Both the position numbers and the translations under genes were made by a program. Source: an uncultured Alkaliphilus sp. (GTDB lineage: Bacteria; Bacillota; Clostridia; Peptostreptococcales; Natronincolaceae). Taken from it: a stretch of DNA of 64,000 nt. Each line of letters opens with the position of its first letter. The stretch's first letter is position 1. Shown here piece by piece: positions 18,471 through 27,959 of the stretch. Under the pieces are notes generated by a model, which made no database searches, was not told where the DNA came from, and was given only the letters and a program-made list of their open reading frames with translations. Location of the stretch: positions 451,672 to 515,671 of the forward strand of contig CALJEQ010000006.1 of NCBI GenBank assembly GCA_938074565.1, written 5' to 3'.

Positions 18471-21203
18471 ATGAAGTATGATATTAATGGCTTAGACGAT
18501 TCCGTCGTTAGAAAGTCAAGAGAGGAACATGGTTCTAACCAACTTACCCCTCAAGAAGTAGAAGGTTTCTGGGATAAATTTAAAGGTAATTTTGAAGATC
18601 CTATTATTAAAATATTAATAGTTGCACTAATAATTAATGTTATATTTATGTTTTTTGGAAAAACAGAATGGTATGAATCGGTGGGTATTGCAGTAGCAGT
18701 AATATTGGCAACGATGATAGCTACATGGTCAGAACACAGTAATGAAGAGTCTTTTCAAAAACTACAGGAAGACGCTTCTAAAATTGTGTGTAAAGTATTT
18801 AGAAATGGTTTAATTCAAGAGATATTAATTGATGATATTGTAGTAGGAGACTATGTTTTACTGCAAACGGGGGATAAAATACCCGCAGATGGAAAACTTT
18901 TTAGTGGTGAATTAAAGATAAATCAAGCTGCTCTTACTGGAGAAACAAAAGATATTAAAAAAATAAGCATACCAGTAGGTTTCAACGAGAAAGAGCAAAA
19001 CACTGATTTAAGTAATCCTTATGATGTCTACAGAGGAACACTGGTGGCATCTGGTGAAGCTGTTATGTTAGTGGAAATTGTTGGCGATAAAACCTTCTAT
19101 GGAAAACTAGCACAAGAAATGCAAATTGACGATAGAGATTCTCCTTTGAAAGTAAAATTAAACACATTAGCAGAGGGAATAAGTAAGTTTGGTTATATAG
19201 GTGGTACGTTGATTGCTGTGTCTTTTATGTTTAAGAAAATAGTTATTGATAATGGTTTTGATTGGACAGAAATTTTAGCTTATTTATCCAACTGGCAAAA
19301 TCCAGTAAACGATCTAGTTACAGCTGTAATTTTAGCAATCATTATTATTGTTGTTGCTGTACCAGAGGGACTTCCAATGATGATCGCAATGGTTTTATCC
19401 TTAAATATGAAGAAATTGTTAAAGGATAATATACTCGTTAGAAAGTTAATTGGTATTGAAACAGCTGGAAGTATTAATATTCTTTTTTCAGATAAAACAG
19501 GAACAATTACTAAAGGAAAACTAGAAGTAGTAACCTTTATAGATGGTGGTAACACTAATTATTCTAAATTTAAACAAGTACCTGATAAATTAGGAGAATT
19601 ATTAAATTTATCATTAAGACAGAATACAAACGCCCTAATTAAAGAAGGTGAAGATTGTGAACTACAGGTTATTGGAGGAAATGCAACAGAAAGAGCATTG
19701 CTTCATTTTGTATCCTGTACCCAACTTAATAAGTATTCTTTGGAAACTGTGAAGACCCTTCCGTTTTCCAGCGACAAGAAATATTCTGCTACTGAAATTA
19801 AAGGAGAATACAATCTTACTTTAATTAAGGGAGCACCAGAGAAAATTTTAAACCAATGCTCTTTCCGTTACGATGAAAATGGAGAAGTAGTACCATATAA
19901 GGATAAAAGCGTATTGGAGAATACCATTGAGACCTTAGCAACTAAGTCGATACGTGTAATAGCAGTAGCTACTTCACAAGAAGAACTTAAAGACGATAAC
20001 GATTTTAAACAGTTAACCTTAGTTGGTATTATTGGAATTAGGGATGATTTAAGACCTGAATCTGTTAAAGCAATAAAAGAAGCACAAAGTGCCGGTATTC
20101 AAGTAGTAATGATTACAGGTGATGGTAAGGAAACAGCAGTGGCAATTGCTAAAGAGACAGGATTATTGAAATATGAATCGGATATTGTTTTAACTTCTCA
20201 AGAAATTCAAGCATTAACTGATGAAGAGTTAAAATTGTTGTTACCGAATATTAGAGTGGTTTCAAGGGCGTTGCCAACAGATAAATCAAGACTGGTAAAA
20301 ATTGCCCAAGAACTAGATTTAGTAGTAGGAATGACTGGTGACGGTGTTAATGATGCTCCAGCGTTAAAAAGAGCAGATGTTGGGTTTGCCATGGGTAGTG
20401 GAACAGAGGTGGCAAAAGAGGCTGGAGATATTGTAGTATTGGATGATAACTTCCTTTCAATAACAAAATCTATTTTATATGGTAGAACTATTTTCAACAG
20501 TGTTCGTAAATTTATAGTTTATCAGTTGACTGTTAATATGGCAGCTATCTTAATTGCCTTTTTAGGACCATTTATTGGTGTAGATTTACCCCTTTCAATG
20601 ACACAAATGCTTTGGGTTAATCTAGTAATGGATACCTTAGCAGCCCTTGCTTTAGGTGGAGAAGTTGCCCTTCAAAGATATATGAAGGAACCGCCAAAGC
20701 GTAGAACAGAATCTATTATCAATAAAGATATGTGGAGTTCTATTTTAACAAACGGTTCTTTTATTGCGGCAATGAGTATTTTCTTCTTAAAGTCATCTAG
20801 AATAAGAGAAGTCTTTAGAGTAGGAAGTACAGGAAATGAAGATATATATCTTTTAACTGGTTTCTTTGCCTTCTTTATCTTCGTTAATGCCTTTAACACC
20901 TTTAATGCACGAACAGAGGGTTTGAATTTATTTAGCCATGTTTTACAAAACCGTGGGTTTTTACAGGTAGTAGCTCTTATATTCTCAGTACAGATTTTAT
21001 TAACTTATGTTGGTGGAGAGGTATTGAGAACCAGTGGATTAAATTTAGTAGAATGGGGTTATGTTACTTTACTGGCATCCTTAATTATACCAGTAGATTT
21101 AACTAGAAAGCTCATAAGAAATATCCTATTCCCATCTAAAACTATTGTTTCAAACCAAGTACAAGAAGAAAACCAATTATTTATTGATGATAAAGTGGCA
21201 TAA
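18471..21203 (+). CDS. Calcium-transporting P-type ATPase
   Basis: This 910-residue membrane pump couples ATP hydrolysis to cation export. The phosphorylated Asp is in SDKTGTITKG. Other motifs are LTGET (actuator), VPEGLPMMIA in helix M4 as in calcium pumps, the nucleotide-domain KGAPEKIL, and TGDGVNDAPALKRADVGFAMG. Helix M6 contains WVNLVMDTLAALALG with the Asn/Asp pair that coordinates calcium in related pumps. Ten membrane helices are expected. It sits among TerD calcium-binding proteins, which supports calcium or another divalent ion as the substrate. GGAGATG precedes the ATG, and a strong terminator follows. Confidence 0.93.
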   Translation: MKYDINGLDDSVVRKSREEHGSNQLTPQEVEGFWDKFKGNFEDPIIKILIVALIINVIFMFFGKTEWYESVGIAVAVILATMIATWSEHSNEESFQKLQEDASKIVCKVFRNGLIQEILIDDIVVGDYVLLQTGDKIPADGKLFSGELKINQAALTGETKDIKKISIPVGFNEKEQNTDLSNPYDVYRGTLVASGEAVMLVEIVGDKTFYGKLAQEMQIDDRDSPLKVKLNTLAEGISKFGYIGGTLIAVSFMFKKIVIDNGFDWTEILAYLSNWQNPVNDLVTAVILAIIIIVVAVPEGLPMMIAMVLSLNMKKLLKDNILVRKLIGIETAGSINILFSDKTGTITKGKLEVVTFIDGGNTNYSKFKQVPDKLGELLNLSLRQNTNALIKEGEDCELQVIGGNATERALLHFVSCTQLNKYSLETVKTLPFSSDKKYSATEIKGEYNLTLIKGAPEKILNQCSFRYDENGEVVPYKDKSVLENTIETLATKSIRVIAVATSQEELKDDNDFKQLTLVGIIGIRDDLRPESVKAIKEAQSAGIQVVMITGDGKETAVAIAKETGLLKYESDIVLTSQEIQALTDEELKLLLPNIRVVSRALPTDKSRLVKIAQELDLVVGMTGDGVNDAPALKRADVGFAMGSGTEVAKEAGDIVVLDDNFLSITKSILYGRTIFNSVRKFIVYQLTVNMAAILIAFLGPFIGVDLPLSMTQMLWVNLVMDTLAALALGGEVALQRYMKEPPKRRTESIINKDMWSSILTNGSFIAAMSIFFLKSSRIREVFRVGSTGNEDIYLLTGFFAFFIFVNAFNTFNARTEGLNLFSHVLQNRGFLQVVALIFSVQILLTYVGGEVLRTSGLNLVEWGYVTLLASLIIPVDLTRKLIRNILFPSKTIVSNQVQEENQLFIDDKVA

Positions 21204-21208
21204 CAAAA

Positions 21209-21251
21209 ATGGGTCAGCAGAAGAATTTCTCTTCTGCTAACCTATTTTTTC
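21209..21251 (+). terminator. Intrinsic terminator after the P-type ATPase
   Basis: GGTCAGCAGAAGA and TCTTCTGCTAACC form a stem with a short loop, followed by TATTTTTTC. It separates the TerD/ATPase block from the biosynthetic block. Confidence 0.85.
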
Positions 21252-21333
21252 TATATTTTTAAGTTCTGCTTGGCATATTAAATAGAAGGTTAAAATCATA
21301 CTAATAAATAATTTAGGGGAGAAGTGCAGAAGA

Positions 21334-22437
21334 ATGAGATATTTTAACAACCTAAATGAGGAAAAAAAGTCTGTTTTTTATAGACTACCTCAATCATTTC
21401 ATCGGTCTAGCCATAGGGAAACATTGGCCTATGCACTAGGAGCAACCTTATACATGCCCGCCACTAGGGAAATCATTTTAGCAGATCTTTTATCGGAGAA
21501 ATTACAGGGACTTAAATCAATGGTGATCTGTCTAGAGGATGCTGTAGGAGATTTAGAGGTAAAGAAGGCAGAAGTTAACCTTATAAATCAATTGACACAG
21601 TTAATAAAAGCTAAGGAAGAGGGTCTGATAGACGAAGAAGAAATACCTTTGATTTTTATTCGTATTAGAAATCTTCATCAAATGAAGATGGTCATAGAAA
21701 ACTTTGGAGAAAACCCTTTACTTACGGGTTTTGTATTTCCTAAATTTACAGTAGAAAAGGGATATTTGTACTTAGAAGCATTGAAAGAAATGAATATAAA
21801 ATATAATAGAAATTTGTTTGCTATGCCCATATTAGAAGATAAAAATGTTATCTATAAGGAAGACAGGTTTAAAAATTTACAGGAAATGAAAATGCTATTT
21901 GATGAATTCAAAAGCATGGTTTTAAACATCCGAATTGGAGCAACGGATTTTTGTAGTTTTTTTGGACTTAGAAGAGGTATGGAGACCACCATCTATGATG
22001 TGGCAGTAATTCGTAACTGCATAGAAGACGTTGTTAATATCTTCTCAAGAATGGAAAATGATTACGTGGTATCTGGTTGTGTATGGGAATATTATTCTTC
22101 TACTAAAGGAAGTAATGACTTATTCAGCAGGGAGCTTCAAGGGCTAATTAAGGAAATTATCCTAGATAAACAAAATGCACTATTGGGGAAGACAATTATT
22201 CATCCTAGCCAAATACTACCTGTACAGGCATTACAGGTGGTTAGCCAAGAAGAATATCTTGATGCTTGTAAAATTATATCCAACAGTGAGGAAAACAATG
22301 GGGTTATAAATAGTCAATATGGAAATAAGATGAATGAAGTGAAGCCACACCTTAATTGGGCTAAAAAAATCATTAAACGAGGAGAAATTTATGGAGTATT
22401 CAACCAAGAAAGAAGCTATATCGACCTACTTAAATAA
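21334..22437 (+). CDS. HpcH/HpaI aldolase or citrate-lyase-beta-like enzyme (Ter-linked)
   Basis: This 367-residue protein resembles the TIM-barrel carbon-carbon lyases related to citrate lyase beta subunit. Expected elements are VICLEDAVGDLEVKKAE (metal-binding acidic pair), PLIFIRIRN, and FVFPKF, with IRIGATDFCSFFGLRRG later in the barrel. A Ter-linked branch of this family is known from gene-neighbourhood studies and is proposed to help make a nucleoside-like metabolite; the substrate is unknown. Its last 47 bases overlap the start of the next gene in another frame, a tight translational coupling. Confidence 0.85.
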   Translation: MRYFNNLNEEKKSVFYRLPQSFHRSSHRETLAYALGATLYMPATREIILADLLSEKLQGLKSMVICLEDAVGDLEVKKAEVNLINQLTQLIKAKEEGLIDEEEIPLIFIRIRNLHQMKMVIENFGENPLLTGFVFPKFTVEKGYLYLEALKEMNIKYNRNLFAMPILEDKNVIYKEDRFKNLQEMKMLFDEFKSMVLNIRIGATDFCSFFGLRRGMETTIYDVAVIRNCIEDVVNIFSRMENDYVVSGCVWEYYSSTKGSNDLFSRELQGLIKEIILDKQNALLGKTIIHPSQILPVQALQVVSQEEYLDACKIISNSEENNGVINSQYGNKMNEVKPHLNWAKKIIKRGEIYGVFNQERSYIDLLK

Positions 22438-24910
22438 AGAAAATATATATGAGTACCAGTTAATCAATGGACTTAAAATAAGTCTGCTAGTAAAACAAAA
22501 TGTTTATAACATTCCGTTAAACAACTTATTTTCCCTAGCAACAAGAAAAAATCCTAAAAGAAGTTTTCTGTTTGTCAGTAGACTATTAGGGAAACATATC
22601 CCTGTTGATCCTTGTACATATCAGTTGGCTGGTAGGGCATTGGCTTTAAGATTACTAGAAGAGGTTTATTTTATAAAGGATGAAGAAAAAAATCAAGCAA
22701 TCACCCATCTATTAATGAACCAGGATGACTGTGGAGAATTACATAGGGATATTTATGCTAATCCTCTTTCATTGCCTGAACCAATGGTTTTTTTAGGCTT
22801 TGCTGAAACTGCCACTGGGTTGGGGTATGGAATGTTTGACAGTTTCAATGGTGACTGCAACTATATACATACCACCCGTGAAGTTATTCCAAATATAGAG
22901 AATAAAATTTCATTTAGTGAAGAACATTCCCATGCCAGTAGTCATTACATTTATAACGTAAAAGAACAAACATTAAAAAATGATAAAACCATTGTCTTGG
23001 TAGACGATGAACTTACAACAGGTAAAACTGCTTTAAATATAATAGATGCATTGCAGAAAAAATATGCCAGAAAAAAATATGTTGTTGCAACTATATTAGA
23101 TTGGCGTTCGGAAGAAGATCAAAGGACGTTTGATATAAAAGCAAAAGAACTGGGAGTGTCAATACAAGTAATATCACTTCTACAAGGACAATATCAGCTT
23201 TCATGGACAGGAACTCCCTTTAATGACACAATGCCAATAAAGGTTGAAAATGCTAATGATACATCTACAGATGCCAACATTACATACTATAGACTGGACG
23301 AAACCTTTAGGGGGGGACTAGATTATACATCAGTAAATGAAGGTGGGGAGGAAAATAGGAGTCCTTACCTCATGGAAACGGGTCGTTTTGGAATTTGTGG
23401 CAAAAACAAAGAAGTTTTACATATAAAATTAAAAGATGTAGGGGAATCGTTAGAGAAAACCAGACGAGGTAAAAACACCCTTTGTCTAGGGATGGGAGAG
23501 TTTATTTACATTCCTATGGTAATCTCATCTTGGATGGGAAGAGGGATAAAATACCATTCCACCACAAGAAGTCCAATTTATCCCTGCAACAAAGAGTACT
23601 ATGCAATAAAAAATGCATTTAAGTTTCAAAGTCCAGAAGACCCTAGCATAACCAATTACTTATATAATATCCCTGTAAATTATTATGATGAACTCTATCT
23701 ATTTATAGAAAGACAAATAGAGGAGAGTGACTTACAGCCATTATTAACCATATTAAAGGGATTGGGCATACCAAATATCAATATTGTTACTTGTATTGGT
23801 AAAGATGTAACCCCTGTTATTGGGAGTTATCATCCAACAGATGTAACCTTTCTCCTAAAGGATATTAGTAAAGAAATTGAGGAAAAGGGAACGGAAGATC
23901 GGGAAGAAGCCATTCAATCGGGAACCCACTACTCTGAAATGCTACCTTTGGAATATAAACCATCTAAGGAATACATTAATCTATTTCATTTATCATTAAA
24001 GGAAACTGCTGAAAAACTGGCAGTTGCAACTGGTGTTGTGGCAGAGAAAATTCTACGTAATAAGGAGAAAGACATTGTTTTGGTTTCTTTAGCACGGGCA
24101 GGAACACCAGTGGGAATCCTTGTTAAACGCTATATTAAGTTTCGTTATGGAGTAGATCTACCCCACTATAGTATATCTATTATTAGAGGTAAGGGTTTTG
24201 ATCTTAATGCTTTGAAATATATTTTTAAATATCATCCAGGTAAAACAATACAGTTCATTGATGGTTGGACGGGTAAAGGAGCAATAGCCAATGTGTTAAT
24301 AGATTCATGTAATCAGGTACAGAAAGAACTGGACATACAGTTGGATCCAGATTTAGCAGTATTGGCGGACCCTGCCCATTGTACGGCAACTTTTGGGTCT
24401 AGGGAAGATTTTCTAATACCAAGTGCCTGTTTAAATGCAACTGTATCAGGTCTAATTAGCCGTACTGTCCATAGAAGAGATTTAATTGGTGAAGAGGATT
24501 TTCATGGTGTTAAATATTATAAAGAGTTGTTGAGGGAGGATGTATCCAATTTATTTGTTGATACTATTTCTAATTACTTTCCTTTGATAGTTGACGAGGT
24601 AAACAAACAGCTACAGTTGGAAGGAGATTTGCCAGCTACAGTTAGTTGGAAGGGATTAGAGGATATTAAAAAAATACAAGAAGAGTTTAAAATAGAGGAT
24701 ATAAACTTAATAAAACCAGGAATAGGAGAGACCACTAGGGTTTTACTAAGAAGGGTACCGTGGAAAATACTAGTTAAAGAAATGACCAATGAAAACCTTA
24801 ATCATATCTTGGTGCTGGCTAAAGAAAAGGGTGTAATGGTGGAACTGTATCCTAATATGACTTATCAATGTTGTGGTTTAATTAAACCTTTAAGAGGTGA
24901 TGCTGAGTGA
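22391..24910 (+). CDS. Fused phosphoribosyltransferase-TRSP-phosphoribosyltransferase-PELOTA protein
   Basis: This 839-residue protein combines parts that are often separate genes in Ter loci. An N-terminal phosphoribosyltransferase domain carries the PRPP-loop motif VLVDDELTTGKTAL (about residues 200-213). A TRSP domain follows, with the name-giving STTRSPIYP near residue 392. A second phosphoribosyltransferase-like domain (about 540-720) has SLARAGTPVGIL and FIDGWTGKGAIAN. The last 70 residues (TTRVLLRRVPWKILV to YQCCGLI) match a PELOTA/L30e-type RNA-binding domain. The GGAG site is 6 bases before ATG 22391, inside the previous gene. It probably makes or attaches a ribosyl-containing metabolite; the substrate is unknown. 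Confidence 0.85.
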   Translation: MEYSTKKEAISTYLNKENIYEYQLINGLKISLLVKQNVYNIPLNNLFSLATRKNPKRSFLFVSRLLGKHIPVDPCTYQLAGRALALRLLEEVYFIKDEEKNQAITHLLMNQDDCGELHRDIYANPLSLPEPMVFLGFAETATGLGYGMFDSFNGDCNYIHTTREVIPNIENKISFSEEHSHASSHYIYNVKEQTLKNDKTIVLVDDELTTGKTALNIIDALQKKYARKKYVVATILDWRSEEDQRTFDIKAKELGVSIQVISLLQGQYQLSWTGTPFNDTMPIKVENANDTSTDANITYYRLDETFRGGLDYTSVNEGGEENRSPYLMETGRFGICGKNKEVLHIKLKDVGESLEKTRRGKNTLCLGMGEFIYIPMVISSWMGRGIKYHSTTRSPIYPCNKEYYAIKNAFKFQSPEDPSITNYLYNIPVNYYDELYLFIERQIEESDLQPLLTILKGLGIPNINIVTCIGKDVTPVIGSYHPTDVTFLLKDISKEIEEKGTEDREEAIQSGTHYSEMLPLEYKPSKEYINLFHLSLKETAEKLAVATGVVAEKILRNKEKDIVLVSLARAGTPVGILVKRYIKFRYGVDLPHYSISIIRGKGFDLNALKYIFKYHPGKTIQFIDGWTGKGAIANVLIDSCNQVQKELDIQLDPDLAVLADPAHCTATFGSREDFLIPSACLNATVSGLISRTVHRRDLIGEEDFHGVKYYKELLREDVSNLFVDTISNYFPLIVDEVNKQLQLEGDLPATVSWKGLEDIKKIQEEFKIEDINLIKPGIGETTRVLLRRVPWKILVKEMTNENLNHILVLAKEKGVMVELYPNMTYQCCGLIKPLRGDAE

Positions 24911-25713
24911 TTTTTGCATCAGACCTCGATGGAACTTTAATATTTAGTAAACGGTATCTAGTGGAAGTAGATGATAAAATAATCCAATCCCTTCATTTAG
25001 TAGATGTTGTTGAGGGTATTAGCAGATCATTTATCACTAAACCTGCAAAGGAAAAACTAGCGATTATTAATAAAAAAATGTTTTTTGTACCTGTCACCAC
25101 TAGAACTATTAATCAATATAATCGGATGGTTTTCTTTCAAAATGAAATAAAGCCCCTATATGCTATTGTTAGTAATGGAGGAAATATTCTAATGGATGGA
25201 AAACCTTTGGAGGAATGGCAACTATTAATAAAGAAGCACTTAAAGGATACTGCCATTTCCCATGGGGATGTATTAAAGAAGTTTAAAGAGTTAGAAATAA
25301 GTAGATATACCAGTGATTTAAGAATTGCAGATGATTTGTTTATCTGTCATAAAGTTGATATAAGTAAAGTAGAAAGAGAAGAATTCTATCCATTTTTTCA
25401 GTGGCTAAAAAGTCATAATTGGACAGGCTCACTACAGGGGCGGAAACTATACTTTATTCCAGACTGTGTAAATAAAAGGGATTCTTTATTGTTTTTAAAG
25501 GAACGGCTGGGAAGTGGTAAATTAATTTCAGCAGGGGACTCTTTACTTGATATACCAATGCTAGAGGTTGCTGACCATGCTATTTCTCCATTTCACGGGG
25601 AAATTAAACAATGCTTTGGTGAAAAATTAAGGGAAAAAGGAATACAGTATACTCTTAATGAAGGAATAGAGGCAGTGGAGGAAATATTGGACTTTGTGAT
25701 GGGTAGAATTTGA
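24907..25713 (+). CDS. HAD-superfamily phosphatase of the Ter biosynthetic block
   Basis: This 268-residue hydrolase begins MIFASDLDGTLIFSK, which is HAD motif I with the nucleophilic Asp. It ends its core with SAGDSLLDIPMLEVAD, the GDxxxD motif IV. The middle contains a cap-like insertion. The GTG start overlaps the TGA stop of the fused phosphoribosyltransferase (GTGA), so the two are translationally coupled. It probably removes a phosphate from the product of that enzyme or of the HpcH-like lyase. The substrate is not known. A strong terminator follows. Confidence 0.88.
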   Translation: MIFASDLDGTLIFSKRYLVEVDDKIIQSLHLVDVVEGISRSFITKPAKEKLAIINKKMFFVPVTTRTINQYNRMVFFQNEIKPLYAIVSNGGNILMDGKPLEEWQLLIKKHLKDTAISHGDVLKKFKELEISRYTSDLRIADDLFICHKVDISKVEREEFYPFFQWLKSHNWTGSLQGRKLYFIPDCVNKRDSLLFLKERLGSGKLISAGDSLLDIPMLEVADHAISPFHGEIKQCFGEKLREKGIQYTLNEGIEAVEEILDFVMGRI

Positions 25714-25746
25714 TTATATTAAATTGAATAAGTAGGTTTTATAATA

Positions 25747-25795
25747 GTCAGCCACCCAAAATAAAGTTTAATGTGTTTGGGGGCTGATTTTTTTA
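25747..25795 (+). terminator. Intrinsic terminator at the end of the Ter island
   Basis: GTCAGCCACCCAAA and TTTGGGGGCTGAT form a stem around a 13-base loop, followed by TTTTTTT. Confidence 0.85.
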
Positions 25796-25902
25796 GTTTT
25801 GTTTTACTATATCTTCTTTAATAGTTGTGCTAATCAAATCTTCTTTCCCAACGGGAGGGAGAAATTAGCCGTGTTATCTTCCTTAGTATAGGCTATTCTA
25901 CC

Positions 25903-25948
25903 TGACACTGGTGTCATGTTTCTTAAAGTATATAGTGTTCGACACTAT
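25903..25948. repeat. Pair of short inverted repeats sharing a GTGT/ACAC core
   Basis: TGACAC-TG-GTGTCA (25903-25916) and ATAGTGT-TCG-ACACTAT (25932-25948) lie 15 bases apart in a 395-base gap without genes, between the Ter island and the HEPN-like gene. They could be operator half-sites or small hairpins. No other clear feature is seen in this gap. Confidence 0.45.
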
Positions 25949-26108
25949 TAACGGGCTAACAATTTAATTATAAAATAAAGGGAAGTTATAGTATTTATAG
26001 AACTATAAGAGTATTGCATAAGACAAATACTGACTCATAATCATGCTGTATGTAAATATTGTGAATTAGCATTACTTAAAAAAATTATAATTATTGAGGT
26101 GGAAGTAT

Positions 26109-27077
26109 ATGGAACTAAAAGTAATACCAGAAAAACTGTACAATCCAGAAAATTATATGGAGATAGAGTCAAGAGATGTTAGGTTAGCAATAAGCAAAGT
26201 GAATGACTTTATTGAAACACTTGGTGATGCCTCATTATCTCTTGTGTATTGCGATAAGCGAGAACACCAAGGAGTTGAAGAAAGACTATTGAATATAGTT
26301 AGAAGAATTCATATTCGTCATGCAATTGTTGATTTAAACAACGCCTTTGATATATTGATACAAGTGCCTTGGTTTCAATATAGATGCTGGGAGGAGTTTA
26401 ACAGAGGAGGCAAATATTGTCACCCCAAACATAAAGCTAAAGATGATATCATGAGAAATTCTACAGGATGGGTTGACAAAGTAGAAACTGCTTGTTCTTA
26501 TAAAAATGTAATTAAATTTCTTAAAGGTTCGCCTAACTCTACTTTAAATAAGCTTGCTTTGAATTATGAAGCCTTTAATAAGAATTTTAGGTACAACAAA
26601 AGTAAGATATGTGTTGTGAGAGAAATAGCAAATCAAATAAAACACAAACATAATATAAAACTTAAAGAATTTTATGAACCATATAATTTTAATATGATTA
26701 TCAATGGAGAAAAAATAAATCTTAAGGAGCAAGGTCTTTACTCCAAAATAGTAGTAGAGTTCTATGAAAAGGATAATGAAAGTATACAGGGCGAAATTAT
26801 TACTAAATATAAAGATGACTTAGAGATTGATATTGAGTATAATTCAGGAGAAAAATTTTTGGGAAAGGATTTATTAAATCAGAGAAACAGCTATGCTATC
26901 GATGATTTAAGAAGTGAAATGGTAGACTATTTTAATAACATTATTAATTTATTTAATCAAGTATATAATGTTATTAAGGATGACATAAAAATAAACCCTT
27001 TTGTGGATATACCTACTATAACAAAAACTAAACAGTATAATATAGACACGTTTTTTAAATCACGTTTAGACGAGTAA
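26109..27077 (+). CDS. HEPN-like protein, Cthe_2314 type (putative)
   Basis: This 322-residue, mainly helical protein is not a confidently known family. The central part (about residues 75-190) contains IRHAIVDLNNAFDILIQVPWFQYR and, later, REIANQIKHKH. The Arg...Asn...Lys-His arrangement resembles the RNase motif of HEPN domains, most like the Cthe_2314 group. HEPN proteins are often nuclease toxins or RNA-processing effectors in defence loci, which fits its place upstream of DarT/DarG. The start is ATG 26109 behind GAGGTGG; the track start at 26094 is too early. About 130 C-terminal residues have no assignment. Confidence 0.55.
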   Translation: MELKVIPEKLYNPENYMEIESRDVRLAISKVNDFIETLGDASLSLVYCDKREHQGVEERLLNIVRRIHIRHAIVDLNNAFDILIQVPWFQYRCWEEFNRGGKYCHPKHKAKDDIMRNSTGWVDKVETACSYKNVIKFLKGSPNSTLNKLALNYEAFNKNFRYNKSKICVVREIANQIKHKHNIKLKEFYEPYNFNMIINGEKINLKEQGLYSKIVVEFYEKDNESIQGEIITKYKDDLEIDIEYNSGEKFLGKDLLNQRNSYAIDDLRSEMVDYFNNIINLFNQVYNVIKDDIKINPFVDIPTITKTKQYNIDTFFKSRLDE

Positions 27078-27168
27078 TAATTAGATTAAGGTTAACTCTG
27101 TTAAAAAAATCATTCATGCAAAAATAACTAGGTTATATAAGTAAAAAGAAAATCAACCCGATAAATTA

Positions 27169-27197
27169 TTGAACTTACAGTATATTTCTAATATAAT
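27169..27197 (+). promoter_or_regulatory. Probable promoter of darTG
   Basis: TTGAAC and TATAAT are separated by exactly 17 bases, giving a sigma-A-type promoter about 145 bases before the darT start. The region around it (27078-27341) has no gene. Confidence 0.6.
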
Positions 27198-27341
27198 TAA
27201 GTTAAGGTAATATAATTATGGACAGGGAATAGTAAGTTAATAGAAATATATTTAATATACAATTAGAAACCCGAAAAGGAAAAAGTATAATCGAAATAAG
27301 AAATAAAGGGGTATGAATTAACACTAAAAGGGGACATAACT

Positions 27342-27932
27342 ATGGGAATAGAATCAGCTAAAAGTCAAAAACTTCTCTATCATTTAACTAAATTAGACAA
27401 CTTGGATTCTATTTTAGAATATGGGTTAGTACCAAGAAAATATCTCGTAGATAGCCAAGTAATATTTGGTGATGTTGCTGCTCCAGGTATAATTACCAAA
27501 AGAGAAGAATTAGGTTTAGATATATATACACCTTTTCATTTCCATCCCTATTCTTCCTTTGACGTTGCAGTGAAGAGTACTTACCCACAAACCGAATTTA
27601 TTTATATATGCATTAAACGAGATTTAGCACGGCATAATAAGTTTAAAATACTTCCGATACATCCAACCTCAAGTTATGAATATAAACTTTATGAGTATGA
27701 CGATGGATTTGAACAAATAGATTGGGTTACGTTAACGGCAAAAGGAAGGGTTGACCATTATGCAAAGCAAGTAAAAATGGCTGAATGTCTTACTGAGTTA
27801 AAAATAGGTGTGGAGTCTTTTCATTCAATTATCGTTAGAAACAATGATGTAAAAAATATTGTTGAATATAAGTTAAGGAAAAAAATCAAAAAAATCGAAC
27901 CTCCATATGTAGATGTTAAGAATTTGTTTTAA
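27342..27932 (+). CDS. darT: DarT-type DNA ADP-ribosyltransferase toxin
   Basis: This 196-residue enzyme has the DarT (DUF4433) layout. LLYHLTKLDNLDSILEYGLVPRKY is the NAD-binding start with the His in the YHLT position. The middle segment PFHFHPYSSFDVAVK replaces the common FYFxPRSPM loop. A late KMAECLTELKIG contains the expected catalytic glutamate, Glu148. DarT enzymes attach ADP-ribose to single-stranded DNA bases and stop replication, often in defence against phage. The altered middle loop may mean a different base preference. The cognate antitoxin gene follows 27 bases later. AAAGGGG lies before the ATG. Confidence 0.88.
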   Translation: MGIESAKSQKLLYHLTKLDNLDSILEYGLVPRKYLVDSQVIFGDVAAPGIITKREELGLDIYTPFHFHPYSSFDVAVKSTYPQTEFIYICIKRDLARHNKFKILPIHPTSSYEYKLYEYDDGFEQIDWVTLTAKGRVDHYAKQVKMAECLTELKIGVESFHSIIVRNNDVKNIVEYKLRKKIKKIEPPYVDVKNLF

Positions 27933-27959
27933 TAAGAATAAATTGAAAGGGGTGAGACT

